Shown here: positions 27,397-35,308 of the stretch, piece after piece | How positions within the stretch are numbered: the stretch's first letter is position 1 | How the letters are laid out: each line of letters starts with the position of its first letter | Source of the DNA: Limosilactobacillus caviae | GTDB taxonomy: Bacteria; Bacillota; Bacilli; Lactobacillales; Lactobacillaceae | Reading direction: 5' to 3' | DNA: 64,000 bases | NCBI RefSeq assembly: GCF_014635905.1 | Contig: NZ_BMDS01000003.1 | Span: 62,001-126,000, forward strand | Notes under the pieces: model-generated | Seen by the model: only the letters and a program-made list of their open reading frames with translations | Told to the model about the DNA's origin: nothing | Database searches by the model: none | Translations under genes and position numbers: made by a program

Positions 27397-28257
27397 ATGA
27401 ATTATTTACTTGCTTTAATCCCAGCGATTGGTTGGGGACTTATGCCACTAATTACTGGTAAGATTGGTGGATCAACGATTAATCAAATGTTTGGAATCGG
27501 TGCCGGTGCAACAATTGTCGGCTTAGTTGCATTTATTTTTGGTCACCCAACGGTAAGTATGGCTGGCTTCTGGTTCTCAGTACTATGTGGTGCTTTATGG
27601 ACGATTGGTCAAATTGGTCAATTTATTTCATTCAAGCGAATGGGTGTTTCAAATACAATTCCACTATCAACAGTGTTCCAGTTAATTGGTAACTCTTTGA
27701 TTGGGGTTATTATCTTTGGCGAATGGCATAGTGCTCACGCTCTTACAGTAGGATTCATCGCATTGGCAATTGTTATTGTTGGGGCATTGATGACATCAGT
27801 ATCTGATGAGAGCACCGGAAAGAAAGTTACTGTTCAAAACTTCTTCTTCCTTCTTATTACAACTATTGGTTACTGGGTATACTCAGCATTCCCTAAGATG
27901 CCAATGATTGCTAATGACAGTTCACTTGGAATCTTCCTTCCAGAAATGCTTGGTATTTTACTTGGATCAGTTATCTATGCGATTTGTTCAGGAAACATTG
28001 ACTCATTTAAGCAAAAGAAACAATACCTTAATATCTGGGGAGGAATCTCCTGGGGTATCGCAGCGCTTGCCTACATCTTTGCAGGACGGGCACTCGGAAT
28101 CAATGTTGCCTTTGTCTTCACGCAGATGAATGTTATTATCGCAACTATTGGTGGTGTGCTTATCCTTCATGAGCACAAGACCCGTCGAGAAATGTCATTC
28201 ACAATTGCCGGGATTATCTTTATTGTTGCCGGAAGTATTTTAACAATTTTTGCCTAA
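27397..28257 (+). CDS. GRP-family sugar uptake protein (GlcU/RbsU type)
   Basis: A 286-residue membrane protein with ten hydrophobic segments in the drug/metabolite-transporter fold. The start LLALIPAIGWGLMPLITGKIGGSTINQMFGIGAGA is the glucose/ribose porter (GRP) signature. Family members GlcU and RbsU import glucose or ribose with protons. The upstream cre site suggests a carbon source that is not preferred. It ends in a hairpin shared with the convergent acetyltransferase gene. Confidence 0.85.
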   Translation: MNYLLALIPAIGWGLMPLITGKIGGSTINQMFGIGAGATIVGLVAFIFGHPTVSMAGFWFSVLCGALWTIGQIGQFISFKRMGVSNTIPLSTVFQLIGNSLIGVIIFGEWHSAHALTVGFIALAIVIVGALMTSVSDESTGKKVTVQNFFFLLITTIGYWVYSAFPKMPMIANDSSLGIFLPEMLGILLGSVIYAICSGNIDSFKQKKQYLNIWGGISWGIAALAYIFAGRALGINVAFVFTQMNVIIATIGGVLILHEHKTRREMSFTIAGIIFIVAGSILTIFA

Positions 28258-28263
28258 AAAATA

Positions 28264-28292
28264 GGCGCCTGCATGATGCAAGCGTCTTTTAT
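28264..28292. terminator. Terminator between convergent genes
   Basis: GGCGCCTGCA and TGCAAGCGTC form a 10-position stem with one mismatch and a TGA loop, with A and T runs at each side. Confidence 0.7.
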
Positions 28293-28294
28293 TT

Positions 28295-28903
28295 TTAGTA
28301 AGGATAGTTTGCTAAACGATCTTTTTCAGTGATGGTGCGGACAACTTTGCCTGGGACACCAAGGACGAGCGAATTGTCAGGAATATCTTTAGTAACTACG
28401 GCACCCGCGCCAATAACACAGCCATTGCCAATTGTTACGCCAGGGCAAATAGTTACATTGCTTGCAAACCAACAATTATTACCGATTGTAACGGGTTTGC
28501 CATATTCAATATCATCAAATTGTCCATCAGCCTGTTTGCGGATATTTCGTTGCTGGTGCATAAGGGGATGCATTGCCGTAATAATAGAAACATTTGGTCC
28601 GCACATTGCATTATCGCCAATTGTAACTGGGCATGTGTCGAGAACAGTAAAATTAGCGTAGAAATTCTTGCCAAGTTTGGTAAAACGACCATAATCAATA
28701 TGAATAGGCCCTTGAAGATAAATCCCATCGGCGTGCTCCGGAAATAGGCGGTCAATAATCGCTTTTCGTTCAATCGTATCTTCATCTGCTGTTAAATTAT
28801 AATCACGACAAAGACGATGTGCGAGCTGTGAGAATTTATTAAGTTCAGGAGTACCAGGGCGGTAAGGTTTTCCTGCAAGCATATTTTTTGTATTTTGGTC
28901 CAT
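28295..28903 (-). CDS. Sugar O-acetyltransferase (maltose/galactoside type)
   Basis: A 202-residue left-handed beta-helix acetyltransferase. The N-terminal MLAGKPYRPGTPEL helix block is the Mac domain of maltose acetyltransferases. Hexapeptide repeats follow (IGDNAMCGPNVSI, IGNNCWFASNVTICPGVTIGNGCVIGAGAVVTKDIP). The catalytic His is probably in the IITAMHPLMHQQR segment. It acetylates sugars with acetyl-CoA, possibly as detoxification. A cre-like TGTAAGCGGATACT at 28924-28937 lies upstream. Confidence 0.92.
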   Translation of the reverse strand: MDQNTKNMLAGKPYRPGTPELNKFSQLAHRLCRDYNLTADEDTIERKAIIDRLFPEHADGIYLQGPIHIDYGRFTKLGKNFYANFTVLDTCPVTIGDNAMCGPNVSIITAMHPLMHQQRNIRKQADGQFDDIEYGKPVTIGNNCWFASNVTICPGVTIGNGCVIGAGAVVTKDIPDNSLVLGVPGKVVRTITEKDRLANYPY

Positions 28904-28923
28904 AATTATTTTCCTTTCTGTGA

Positions 28924-28937
28924 TGTAAGCGGATACT
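28924..28937 (+). promoter_or_regulatory. cre-like site upstream of the sugar acetyltransferase
   Basis: TGTAAGCGGATACT, one mismatch (last base) to the cre consensus, 21 bases before the minus-strand gene. Confidence 0.5.
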
Positions 28938-29012
28938 TACTATGTTCAAAGTATGCCTAATTATATTTGAATTTTCAATTCTGTATTTATAAGAAAAATT
29001 TTTTAGTTCTGA

Positions 29013-29041
29013 TTGAAACCGACTTCATTATCCGCTATGAT
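29013..29041 (+). promoter_or_regulatory. pgi promoter with cre-like sequence
   Basis: TTGAAA and TATGAT with a 17-base spacer. TGAAACCGACTTCA at 29014-29027 has one mismatch to the cre consensus and covers the -35 and spacer. Confidence 0.6.
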
Positions 29042-29080
29042 TTAAATGTCTAAAAAATAAAAAAGAAAGAAGCTATTGGA

Positions 29081-30439
29081 ATGACACACATTAAATTTGA
29101 CAGTAGCGCATTAAAGCAATTTGTTCACGATAACGAATTAGGTGAAATGCAAGCAATGGTTAACGCCGCTAATGATGAATTACGGAATGGAACAGGCGCT
29201 GGCGCCGACTTCCGTGATTGGCTGCATTTACCAACTGAATATGATAAAGAAGAATTTTCACGGATTAAGAAAGCCGCTGATAAGATTCAACGTGATTCTG
29301 ATGTTTTAGTAGTCATTGGAATTGGGGGTTCCTACTTGGGAGCACAAATGGCGATTGACTTCTTACATAACACTTTCTACCAAGCACAAAAGGCTAAGGA
29401 TCGTCAAGCACCACTAGTAGTTTTTGCTGGTAATTCCTTAAGTTCGACTTATGTTCATGACTTGATTCAATTAATTGGGGATAAGGACTTCTCAATTAAT
29501 GTTGTTTCAAAGTCAGGAACAACAACTGAGCCATCAATTGCTTTCCGGATTTTCAAGGATCTCCTAATTAAGAAGTATGGTGAAACGGAAGCAAATAAGC
29601 GGATCTATGCGACAACCGATAAGGAAAAGGGTGCTTTAAAGACCGAAGCTGATGCTAATGGATACGAGACCTTTGTTATTCCTGACGGGGTTGGCGGACG
29701 CTACTCGGTTCTTTCTGCTGTTGGTCTTTTACCAATCGCTGCATCCGGTGCCGACATTGATAAACTGATGGAAGGGGCAGCTCAAGCGGAAAAAGACTAT
29801 GTTGACCCTGATTTGACTAAGAATGAAGCTTACCAATATGCGGCATATCGGAACATCCTTTACCGTAAAGGTTATGAAACAGAGCTATTGGAAAACTACG
29901 AACCAAATATGCGGATGTTTGCGGAATGGTGGAAACAATTAGCTGGTGAATCAGAAGGTAAGGATCAAAAGGGCATTTACCCATCATCTGCTAACTTCAC
30001 CACGGACCTGCACTCTCTTGGTCAATACATCCAAGAAGGCCGTCGTTTCTTGATGGAAACAGTTGTTAAGCTTGATAAGCCAAACTATGACATGGAGATC
30101 CCGACTGAACCGGATAATCTCGATGGCTTAGGCTACTTAGAAGGCAAGACAATGGATTACGTTAACACCAAGGCCTACGAAGCGGTTGTTGCTGCTCATA
30201 CTGATGGCGGTGTTCCGGTTATGACGGTTCATATCCCTGAAGAAGACGAGTACACCTTAGGCTACTTGATTTACTTCTTTGAGGTAGCTATGGGGATTTC
30301 TGGTTACTTAAATGGCATTAACCCGTTTAACCAACCAGGAGTAGAAGCCTACAAGACAAATATGTTTGGTTTGCTTGGTAAGCCTGGCTATGAAGAAATC
30401 GGCAAAGCATTACGGGATAAGATGGCAAAGAACGATTAA
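29081..30439 (+). CDS. pgi: Glucose-6-phosphate isomerase
   Basis: Interconverts Glc-6-P and Fru-6-P. The 452-residue length and the motifs [36 protein letters not shown] (phosphate-binding SIS core), [16 protein letters not shown] and [14 protein letters not shown] are those of the Firmicute PGI group. It is monocistronic with its own promoter and terminator. Confidence 0.98.
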   Translation: MTHIKFDSSALKQFVHDNELGEMQAMVNAANDELRNGTGAGADFRDWLHLPTEYDKEEFSRIKKAADKIQRDSDVLVVIGIGGSYLGAQMAIDFLHNTFYQAQKAKDRQAPLVVFAGNSLSSTYVHDLIQLIGDKDFSINVVSKSGTTTEPSIAFRIFKDLLIKKYGETEANKRIYATTDKEKGALKTEADANGYETFVIPDGVGGRYSVLSAVGLLPIAASGADIDKLMEGAAQAEKDYVDPDLTKNEAYQYAAYRNILYRKGYETELLENYEPNMRMFAEWWKQLAGESEGKDQKGIYPSSANFTTDLHSLGQYIQEGRRFLMETVVKLDKPNYDMEIPTEPDNLDGLGYLEGKTMDYVNTKAYEAVVAAHTDGGVPVMTVHIPEEDEYTLGYLIYFFEVAMGISGYLNGINPFNQPGVEAYKTNMFGLLGKPGYEEIGKALRDKMAKND

Positions 30440-30449
30440 TTAGCTCATT

Positions 30450-30492
30450 AAGAGGGTGAAGGGGTAACTTACTCATTTCAGCCCTCTTTTTG
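30450..30492 (+). terminator. Terminator after pgi
   Basis: AGAGGGTGAA pairs with TTTCAGCCCTCT and a T-run follows. The ribosome site of the next small gene lies directly after it. Confidence 0.8.
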
Positions 30493-30506
30493 TATGGAGA
30501 ATGATT

Positions 30507-30716
30507 ATGAAAAAAGATGAACTAATTGAACACCGTGACCGAGTTAAAGATCACTTAGTAGTATGGATTGTTTTAACAATTTGTCTGCAAATCCTCACTG
30601 TATTTCATATTTTAGCTTTTTTGAAATATGTAGTCTGGCTTTCGGCTGCTTACAGCGTACTGTTAATTATTTTATGGTGTTATTTAGAAATTAAACTATT
30701 GCGACTAAAACGCTAA
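30507..30716 (+). CDS. Small two-helix membrane protein
   Basis: A 69-residue protein with a charged N-terminus and two hydrophobic helices (VVWIVLTICLQILTVFHILAF and YVVWLSAAYSVLLIILWCYL). No family recognised. The ATG at 30507 lies 6 bases after GGAGA, whereas ATG 30501 abuts it. It may be translated from read-through of pgi or from an unseen promoter. Confidence 0.6.
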   Translation: MKKDELIEHRDRVKDHLVVWIVLTICLQILTVFHILAFLKYVVWLSAAYSVLLIILWCYLEIKLLRLKR

Positions 30717-30728
30717 ACTAGTTCAGCC

Positions 30729-30745
30729 TTCTTTCGTGCTATAAT
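30729..30745 (+). promoter_or_regulatory. Promoter of the ROK regulator
   Basis: TGCTATAAT, an extended -10, lies at about 30737-30745. No strong -35 is needed in this class. Confidence 0.5.
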
Positions 30746-30813
30746 AAAGCTAATTGTGCTGTATTAAAGGCATTACCGATATAAAATATTTTATTAATCA
30801 GAGGTAGCTAAAA

Positions 30814-31995
30814 ATGATAAATGACCACCGTAATCTTTCACGAATACAAAATAAAAAACTCGTTTTGCAACAGCTATTTAATAATACTGAAACGTCACGA
30901 GCAGAGATAGCACGGCAGCTAAACTTAAATAAATCAACGGTTTCGTCAATATATGATGAATTAAATGAAGAAGGCTTTATTGAGGGGATTCGTCAGGGAG
31001 AATCGACTAGTAGTGGTGGTCGAAAACCACATCTTGTTAGTTTGAACCATAACTATGGGTATGTTGCAAGTTTTAATATTGGAACAACATATATGGCAGC
31101 GATGTTTAATTATCTCAATGGAGAAATTATTCAATATAGCCGTGAACCAATTGAAAAGTTTGATATTTTAAGCATTATGCAAATGATAAAAAAGGAGATA
31201 ACAAAACTTCAACGTGTTGATTCAACCCAACATGGTTTACTAGCAATTGCATTTTCAATTCATGGGATTGTATATGATAATAAGGTAGTTGACTCACCAT
31301 TTCTTGAATTGCAGGGTATTGACCTTGAAGAATATTTTAGTAAGGAATTTGACGTCCCGGTTGTTTTAGAAAATGAAGCTAATTTATCGGCAGTTTTTGA
31401 GCAAGACTTTGGTGTAAACCAAGATATTCGTGATTTAATAACTATTAGTATCCATCGGGGAATCGGTGTTGGTATTATTACAAATCATAGTTTATATCGT
31501 GGCTATCGCGGAATGGCTGGTGAAATTGGTAGGAGTTTAATGTCTAATGACTTAGATAGCGGATCACGGCAGCTTGTAAAAGTTGAATCCTTATGTTCTG
31601 AAGAGGCAATTATGCGCCAGATAATGGATGCTAAGAACTTAACCGCATTAACAAGTACCGAATTAGTTAAACTTTATCGTGAAGATGAGCAGGTGCAACA
31701 GATTTTAAATCATGCCGCTAATCTAATTGCAGAGGTTTCCTATAATGCAGTTGTGTCGTATGGACCAGAAAAAGTCTATTTTAATTCAACCTTGTTTGAA
31801 GATCTACCAGAAATATATGCAATGGTGCGGGATCGACTAGTAGAATTAGGGATATTTTCACCCATTCAGATGATTAAAGGATCACGAATGACATCACTAT
31901 TAGGAGCAAGTTCGTTGGCGATTCACCGCGCTTTAGGATTAGATGATTATTTATTACATTTCAAATGGCCTAAAGAAGTAAAAAATGTCGATTAG
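30814..31995 (+). CDS. xylR: ROK-family repressor, probable XylR
   Basis: A 393-residue repressor: winged helix-turn-helix near residues 25-75 (SRAEIARQLNLNKSTVSSIYDELNEEGFIEG), the linker SSGGRKPHLV that typifies XylR and NagC, then a ROK sugar-binding fold (SIHRGIGVGIITNHSLYRGYRGMAGEIG). The cysteine-rich zinc motif of ROK kinases is absent, as in XylR. Operator-like inverted repeats lie upstream of the xylose MFS, GH67 and xylA genes nearby, which supports the name. Xylose or a xylo-oligosaccharide is the likely inducer. Confidence 0.85.
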   Translation: MINDHRNLSRIQNKKLVLQQLFNNTETSRAEIARQLNLNKSTVSSIYDELNEEGFIEGIRQGESTSSGGRKPHLVSLNHNYGYVASFNIGTTYMAAMFNYLNGEIIQYSREPIEKFDILSIMQMIKKEITKLQRVDSTQHGLLAIAFSIHGIVYDNKVVDSPFLELQGIDLEEYFSKEFDVPVVLENEANLSAVFEQDFGVNQDIRDLITISIHRGIGVGIITNHSLYRGYRGMAGEIGRSLMSNDLDSGSRQLVKVESLCSEEAIMRQIMDAKNLTALTSTELVKLYREDEQVQQILNHAANLIAEVSYNAVVSYGPEKVYFNSTLFEDLPEIYAMVRDRLVELGIFSPIQMIKGSRMTSLLGASSLAIHRALGLDDYLLHFKWPKEVKNVD

Positions 31996-32040
31996 AGACT
32001 AAAGATTAACACGGTCTCATTACTATTTTAAATATAAAGC

Positions 32041-32082
32041 AGCCTCTAGTGTTCAGATGTGCCGAATACTAGAGGCTTTTTC
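32041..32082 (+). terminator. Terminator, repeat family copy B
   Basis: AGCCTCTAGTGTTC pairs with GAATACTAGAGGCT, followed by TTTTTC. It belongs to the same hairpin family as 11757, 48407 and 55259 and lies between convergent genes. Confidence 0.9.
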
Positions 32083-32116
32083 ATTCTGTGTTAGAAAATT
32101 GTTATGTCAGTAATTA

Positions 32117-32416
32117 TTAGATGAGACCGAAGCGGTTTTTAACAGCAGTATTAATGCAGTTAGCTAGCTTTTCTTTTACCATTTTCTCTGTTTCTGGGTC
32201 ATCTACTTTATCCTTTTGATAGGCATCGATTACGATTGAAGCCATTATATGCTTAGGTTCGGAAAGAATCTTAACATTCATGTAATCAGAATTTTCGGCA
32301 GGAACATCGCTAAAAGTGAGAACGATTTTCTTATCGTTGACAGTAATTGTTAGATTACCGCCTTTACCAATCGTGTAATCTAGCTCGTCAGGAGTACAAT
32401 CTTTATATGATATCAT
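32117..32416 (-). CDS. Hypothetical protein, 99 residues
   Basis: A small soluble protein I cannot assign. Beta-rich first half (GGNLTITVNDKKIVLTFSDVPAENSDYMNVKILSEPKHIMASIVID), then a helical, charged second half ending NCINTAVKNRFGLI. The second ATG (MISYKDCT) is chosen because it stands 7 bases after AAGGAG; the upstream ATG is only 1-2 bases from it. It lies alone between xylR and the xylose carrier. Confidence 0.65.
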   Translation of the reverse strand: MISYKDCTPDELDYTIGKGGNLTITVNDKKIVLTFSDVPAENSDYMNVKILSEPKHIMASIVIDAYQKDKVDDPETEKMVKEKLANCINTAVKNRFGLI

Positions 32417-32520
32417 TGCCATTCTCCTTCCTATTGCTTATAACGACTTCATTATATCATAATTTGATTTATATTCGATTCAAAAAGCCGGCTTTGCAGT
32501 GTCGGCTAAATATTATAAAT

Positions 32521-33918
32521 TTAATTTTCTTTTTGGACAGTAGTAGTTTCAGAAGATACGCCCTTTTGCTTCTTTGTTGCTTGATCGCGTAACCATTGTT
32601 CGATTGATTCAAGTGATTTACCTTGTGTTTCAAATACCTTTGAATGAACAAACCAAATAGCAAGAAGGCAGAAGACTCCGTAACCGATGAACAGTGTACC
32701 CTTACCGAAGAAACTAAGTAGGGGCGGGAAAGTTAATGAAACAATTGCATTTGCAGTCCAGTTGACACCAGCAGCAAAAGAATTTCCAAGGCCCCGAATG
32801 TTAAGCGGGAACATTTCACCAATCATTGTCCACATAATAGGACCCCAAGTACCAGAAAATGAAGCAATATAAATAACCATTGAAATAACAGCAATATCAG
32901 CAGCAAATTTTGAGTCGCTGGAATGCATTAATCCCCAACACATAATGAAGAGGGTAATGCCCATTAGCCAGCCACCAACGATTAACATTTTGCGCCGGCT
33001 AACTTTGTTCATAAGGTAGATTCCAATGAAAGTTACGATGACATTAAAGATACCGATCCAAATATGTGAAAGTAAGGCAAAGTGAACACCAAAACCGGCA
33101 TCAGTAAAAATGGTTGGTGCATAATAAAGAACCGTATTACAGCCCATTACCTGTTGGAAAATAGCTAAACCAACCGCAGCGATTAATGCGGGACGAACCA
33201 TTAGACCAAATAATTCTTTCCAACCGCCGGAAACGATTTCTGCTTGTTTTTTAATTTTAGCGATATCGCCATTAACAATGTCTTCATCATTATTGTTCAT
33301 TGTCATTAAGACTTCGCGAGCAACGTTTTCTTTATCATTACGAATCAAGTAACGTGGCGATTCTGGAAGAATAATTGCACCAATAAATAAAATTGCAGCA
33401 GGTAAAGCCGCAAAACCAAGCATCCAGCGCCATCCAGTATAGATTCCTTGGAGGTAATAGTTAAGAATATAAGCTAAGAGCAAACCAGACATAATCATAA
33501 GCTGAAACATCCCGGACATCATTCCGCGCTTGGCAACCGGCGCTAATTCAGCTAAATAGGTAGGAATTAAAGATGAAGCGGCCCCAACAGCTAATCCAAG
33601 AATAATTCGTGTAAAAATTAAGGTCCAAAATTCAGGAGCTAACCCAGAACCTAAAGCCCCGATAAAAAAGAGAACAGATGTTAATAATAGCAGCTTTCGA
33701 CGACCAAAGCGATCTGAGAAAGGCCCAATCGTAATAGCACCAATAATAGCACCGACAAGAACTGCTGAAACAACCCATCCTTGTTGCCAGGAACTTAATG
33801 CTAATTGCTTTTCAATAAAAAGAATGGCTCCCGAAATTGATCCGGTATCATATCCGAAGAGTAATCCGCCTAAGGCAGCAAAGAAATATATCCACCCTGA
33901 TGATAATTTATGTTTCAT
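32521..33918 (-). CDS. xylT: Sugar-porter MFS symporter, probable D-xylose:H+ symporter
   Basis: A 465-residue carrier with 12 membrane helices and sugar-porter motifs GRRKLLLL after helix 2, PESPRYLI after helix 6 and GPIMWTMIGEMFPLNIRG in helix 10; the terminal PETKG is replaced by FETQGKSLE. Xylose is the likely substrate because the promoter region carries the same repeats found before xylA, and xylR is adjacent. A cre overlaps its -35 region. Expression is thus probably induced by xylose and blocked by glucose. Confidence 0.85.
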   Translation of the reverse strand: MKHKLSSGWIYFFAALGGLLFGYDTGSISGAILFIEKQLALSSWQQGWVVSAVLVGAIIGAITIGPFSDRFGRRKLLLLTSVLFFIGALGSGLAPEFWTLIFTRIILGLAVGAASSLIPTYLAELAPVAKRGMMSGMFQLMIMSGLLLAYILNYYLQGIYTGWRWMLGFAALPAAILFIGAIILPESPRYLIRNDKENVAREVLMTMNNNDEDIVNGDIAKIKKQAEIVSGGWKELFGLMVRPALIAAVGLAIFQQVMGCNTVLYYAPTIFTDAGFGVHFALLSHIWIGIFNVIVTFIGIYLMNKVSRRKMLIVGGWLMGITLFIMCWGLMHSSDSKFAADIAVISMVIYIASFSGTWGPIMWTMIGEMFPLNIRGLGNSFAAGVNWTANAIVSLTFPPLLSFFGKGTLFIGYGVFCLLAIWFVHSKVFETQGKSLESIEQWLRDQATKKQKGVSSETTTVQKEN

Positions 33919-33962
33919 GTTAAGTCTCCTAACTTATATACAAACAGTAATAAAAAAGTGTA

Positions 33963-34004
33963 AGTTAGTTGTTTGTATTAGTTAGTTTAGATAAATGACT
34001 AACT
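33963..34004 (-). promoter_or_regulatory. XylR operator-like repeats before the xylose carrier
   Basis: AGTTAGTTGTTTGTA at 33963-33977 equals the left half of the xylA operator. AGTTAGT (33980-33986) and ACTAACT (33998-34004) form an inverted repeat. They lie downstream of the -10 TATACT (minus strand, 34020-34015), so bound repressor would block the start region. Confidence 0.65.
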
Positions 34005-34039
34005 TTCGTGATAAAGTATAGCACTTTTTTTGCTTTTTT

Positions 34040-34053
34040 TGAAAGCGGTTCCT
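34040..34053 (+). promoter_or_regulatory. cre site between xylT and the AraC gene
   Basis: TGAAAGCGGTTCCT matches cre except for the last base. On the minus strand it overlaps the -35 region of the xylose-carrier promoter. Confidence 0.6.
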
Positions 34054-34216
34054 TAAAATGAATATAATAAATTATGGTCAGAATATAACAAATACTTAGA
34101 TAAAAGATAAGTTACGAATTAACAAATTTAGGTTATAAATAGACCTAAACACGCAGTACTTTTTGACAGATAATATTAATGATGGGACAAAAAGTTAAAA
34201 GAAAGGAGTAATAAAG

Positions 34217-35125
34217 GTGCAAAACTTCATATCATTTCCGACAATTGAATCAGGATTATATATGTTTGGTGGTCATAAGCATACGGTAAATGGCGGGTGG
34301 ACTTTTTTTGAACAGAGCCATCAAGTAATTGAATTAATGATTGTGACAAAAGGGCATCAACTTACGGAGATTAAGGACTCACGTGTAATTGATCTTGGAC
34401 CAGGAGATGCTATTTTAATTGCACCGGGTACGTTGCATACAAATAGGAATGCAGATGATTATAAAAAGATGACGTATATGTGTTTGCATTTTGATTTTGA
34501 AGATGTTGAATTACGTTCAAAAATTATAGGCCTTTTAGCTAATAAATTGATACCAGCACATTCGGACTTAGCGCATATATCTGGGGAAATATTGAATGAT
34601 ATTGTTAATTTATGTAAGGATAAAGCTCGTCGAAATGACTTTGAAGTTCAAGTAGATATTGAAATTATACTCTTACAATATCTAAAGCAATTAAGTATTT
34701 TAGTACAGAAAATAAAAGGATATAATCTGCCATTTACCGATAAGGAAGCTAAAGTTGGACGAGATATTTCAGTCACAATTGAAGATTGGGTTAATAATGA
34801 TGATGTGAATTCAGCTTTTACTTTTAGTGATATTTGTTCAAGTTTGCATATAAGTAGTGGATATGGTCACCGAGTTTTTAAGAAAGTTTATGGAATAACA
34901 CCATTAAGGTTTATTGATAAGGAAAAGTATCGAAAAGCACAAAGACTCCTTGAATATTCAGGAAACTCAATTGAGGAGATTGCATATATGACTGGAGCTG
35001 CAAATATTTCGATTTTTAGTAAACAGTTTAAAAAATGGTCGGGATATTCACCAAGTGAGTATAGAAAACAAGTTTTGCACAAACGTACAGTTTATTCAAA
35101 AAATCAGACAGGGTATTTTGAATAG
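34217..35125 (+). CDS. AraC-family regulator with cupin sensor
   Basis: A 302-residue regulator. The N-terminal half is a cupin-type sugar-sensing domain (LGPGDAILIAPGTLHTNRN). The C-terminal 100 residues hold two helix-turn-helix units (FTFSDICSSLHISSGYGHRVFKKVYGITPLRFI and SIEEIAYMTGAANISIFSKQFKKWSGYSPSEY). It begins with GTG 8 bases after AAGGAG. It lies just before the GH67 operon, from which a terminator separates it, and is the likely local activator of that operon. Confidence 0.9.
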   Translation: MQNFISFPTIESGLYMFGGHKHTVNGGWTFFEQSHQVIELMIVTKGHQLTEIKDSRVIDLGPGDAILIAPGTLHTNRNADDYKKMTYMCLHFDFEDVELRSKIIGLLANKLIPAHSDLAHISGEILNDIVNLCKDKARRNDFEVQVDIEIILLQYLKQLSILVQKIKGYNLPFTDKEAKVGRDISVTIEDWVNNDDVNSAFTFSDICSSLHISSGYGHRVFKKVYGITPLRFIDKEKYRKAQRLLEYSGNSIEEIAYMTGAANISIFSKQFKKWSGYSPSEYRKQVLHKRTVYSKNQTGYFE

Positions 35126-35151
35126 AATTTAATAAATGTTCATTATAGATG

Positions 35152-35193
35152 AGATCACAAATTGACAAATAATTGTCAGTTTATGATCTTTTT
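35152..35193 (+). terminator. Terminator after the AraC gene
   Basis: AGATCACAAATTGACA pairs with TGTCAGTTTATGATCT, followed by a T-run. Confidence 0.85.
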
Positions 35194-35201
35194 GCTTTTT
35201 G

Positions 35202-35269
35202 TGAAAACGGATACAATAAAAATGCAGATAAAGGTTGACTAAACTTTATCAGTTTAAACAACTAACTTT
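35202..35269 (+). promoter_or_regulatory. GH67 operon control region: cre and XylR-like site
   Basis: TGAAAACGGATACA at 35202-35215 is a perfect cre match and overlaps a -10-like TACAAT (35212-35217). At 35251-35269 AGTTTAAACAACTAACTTT contains the 14-mer TAAACAACTAACTT that also occurs, on the minus strand, in the xylA operator at 45340-45360. Both elements suggest double control by CcpA and XylR. Confidence 0.65.
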
Positions 35270-35308
35270 AAAGATTATTACTTAATAACTATAAAAGGGG
35301 TGGACTAA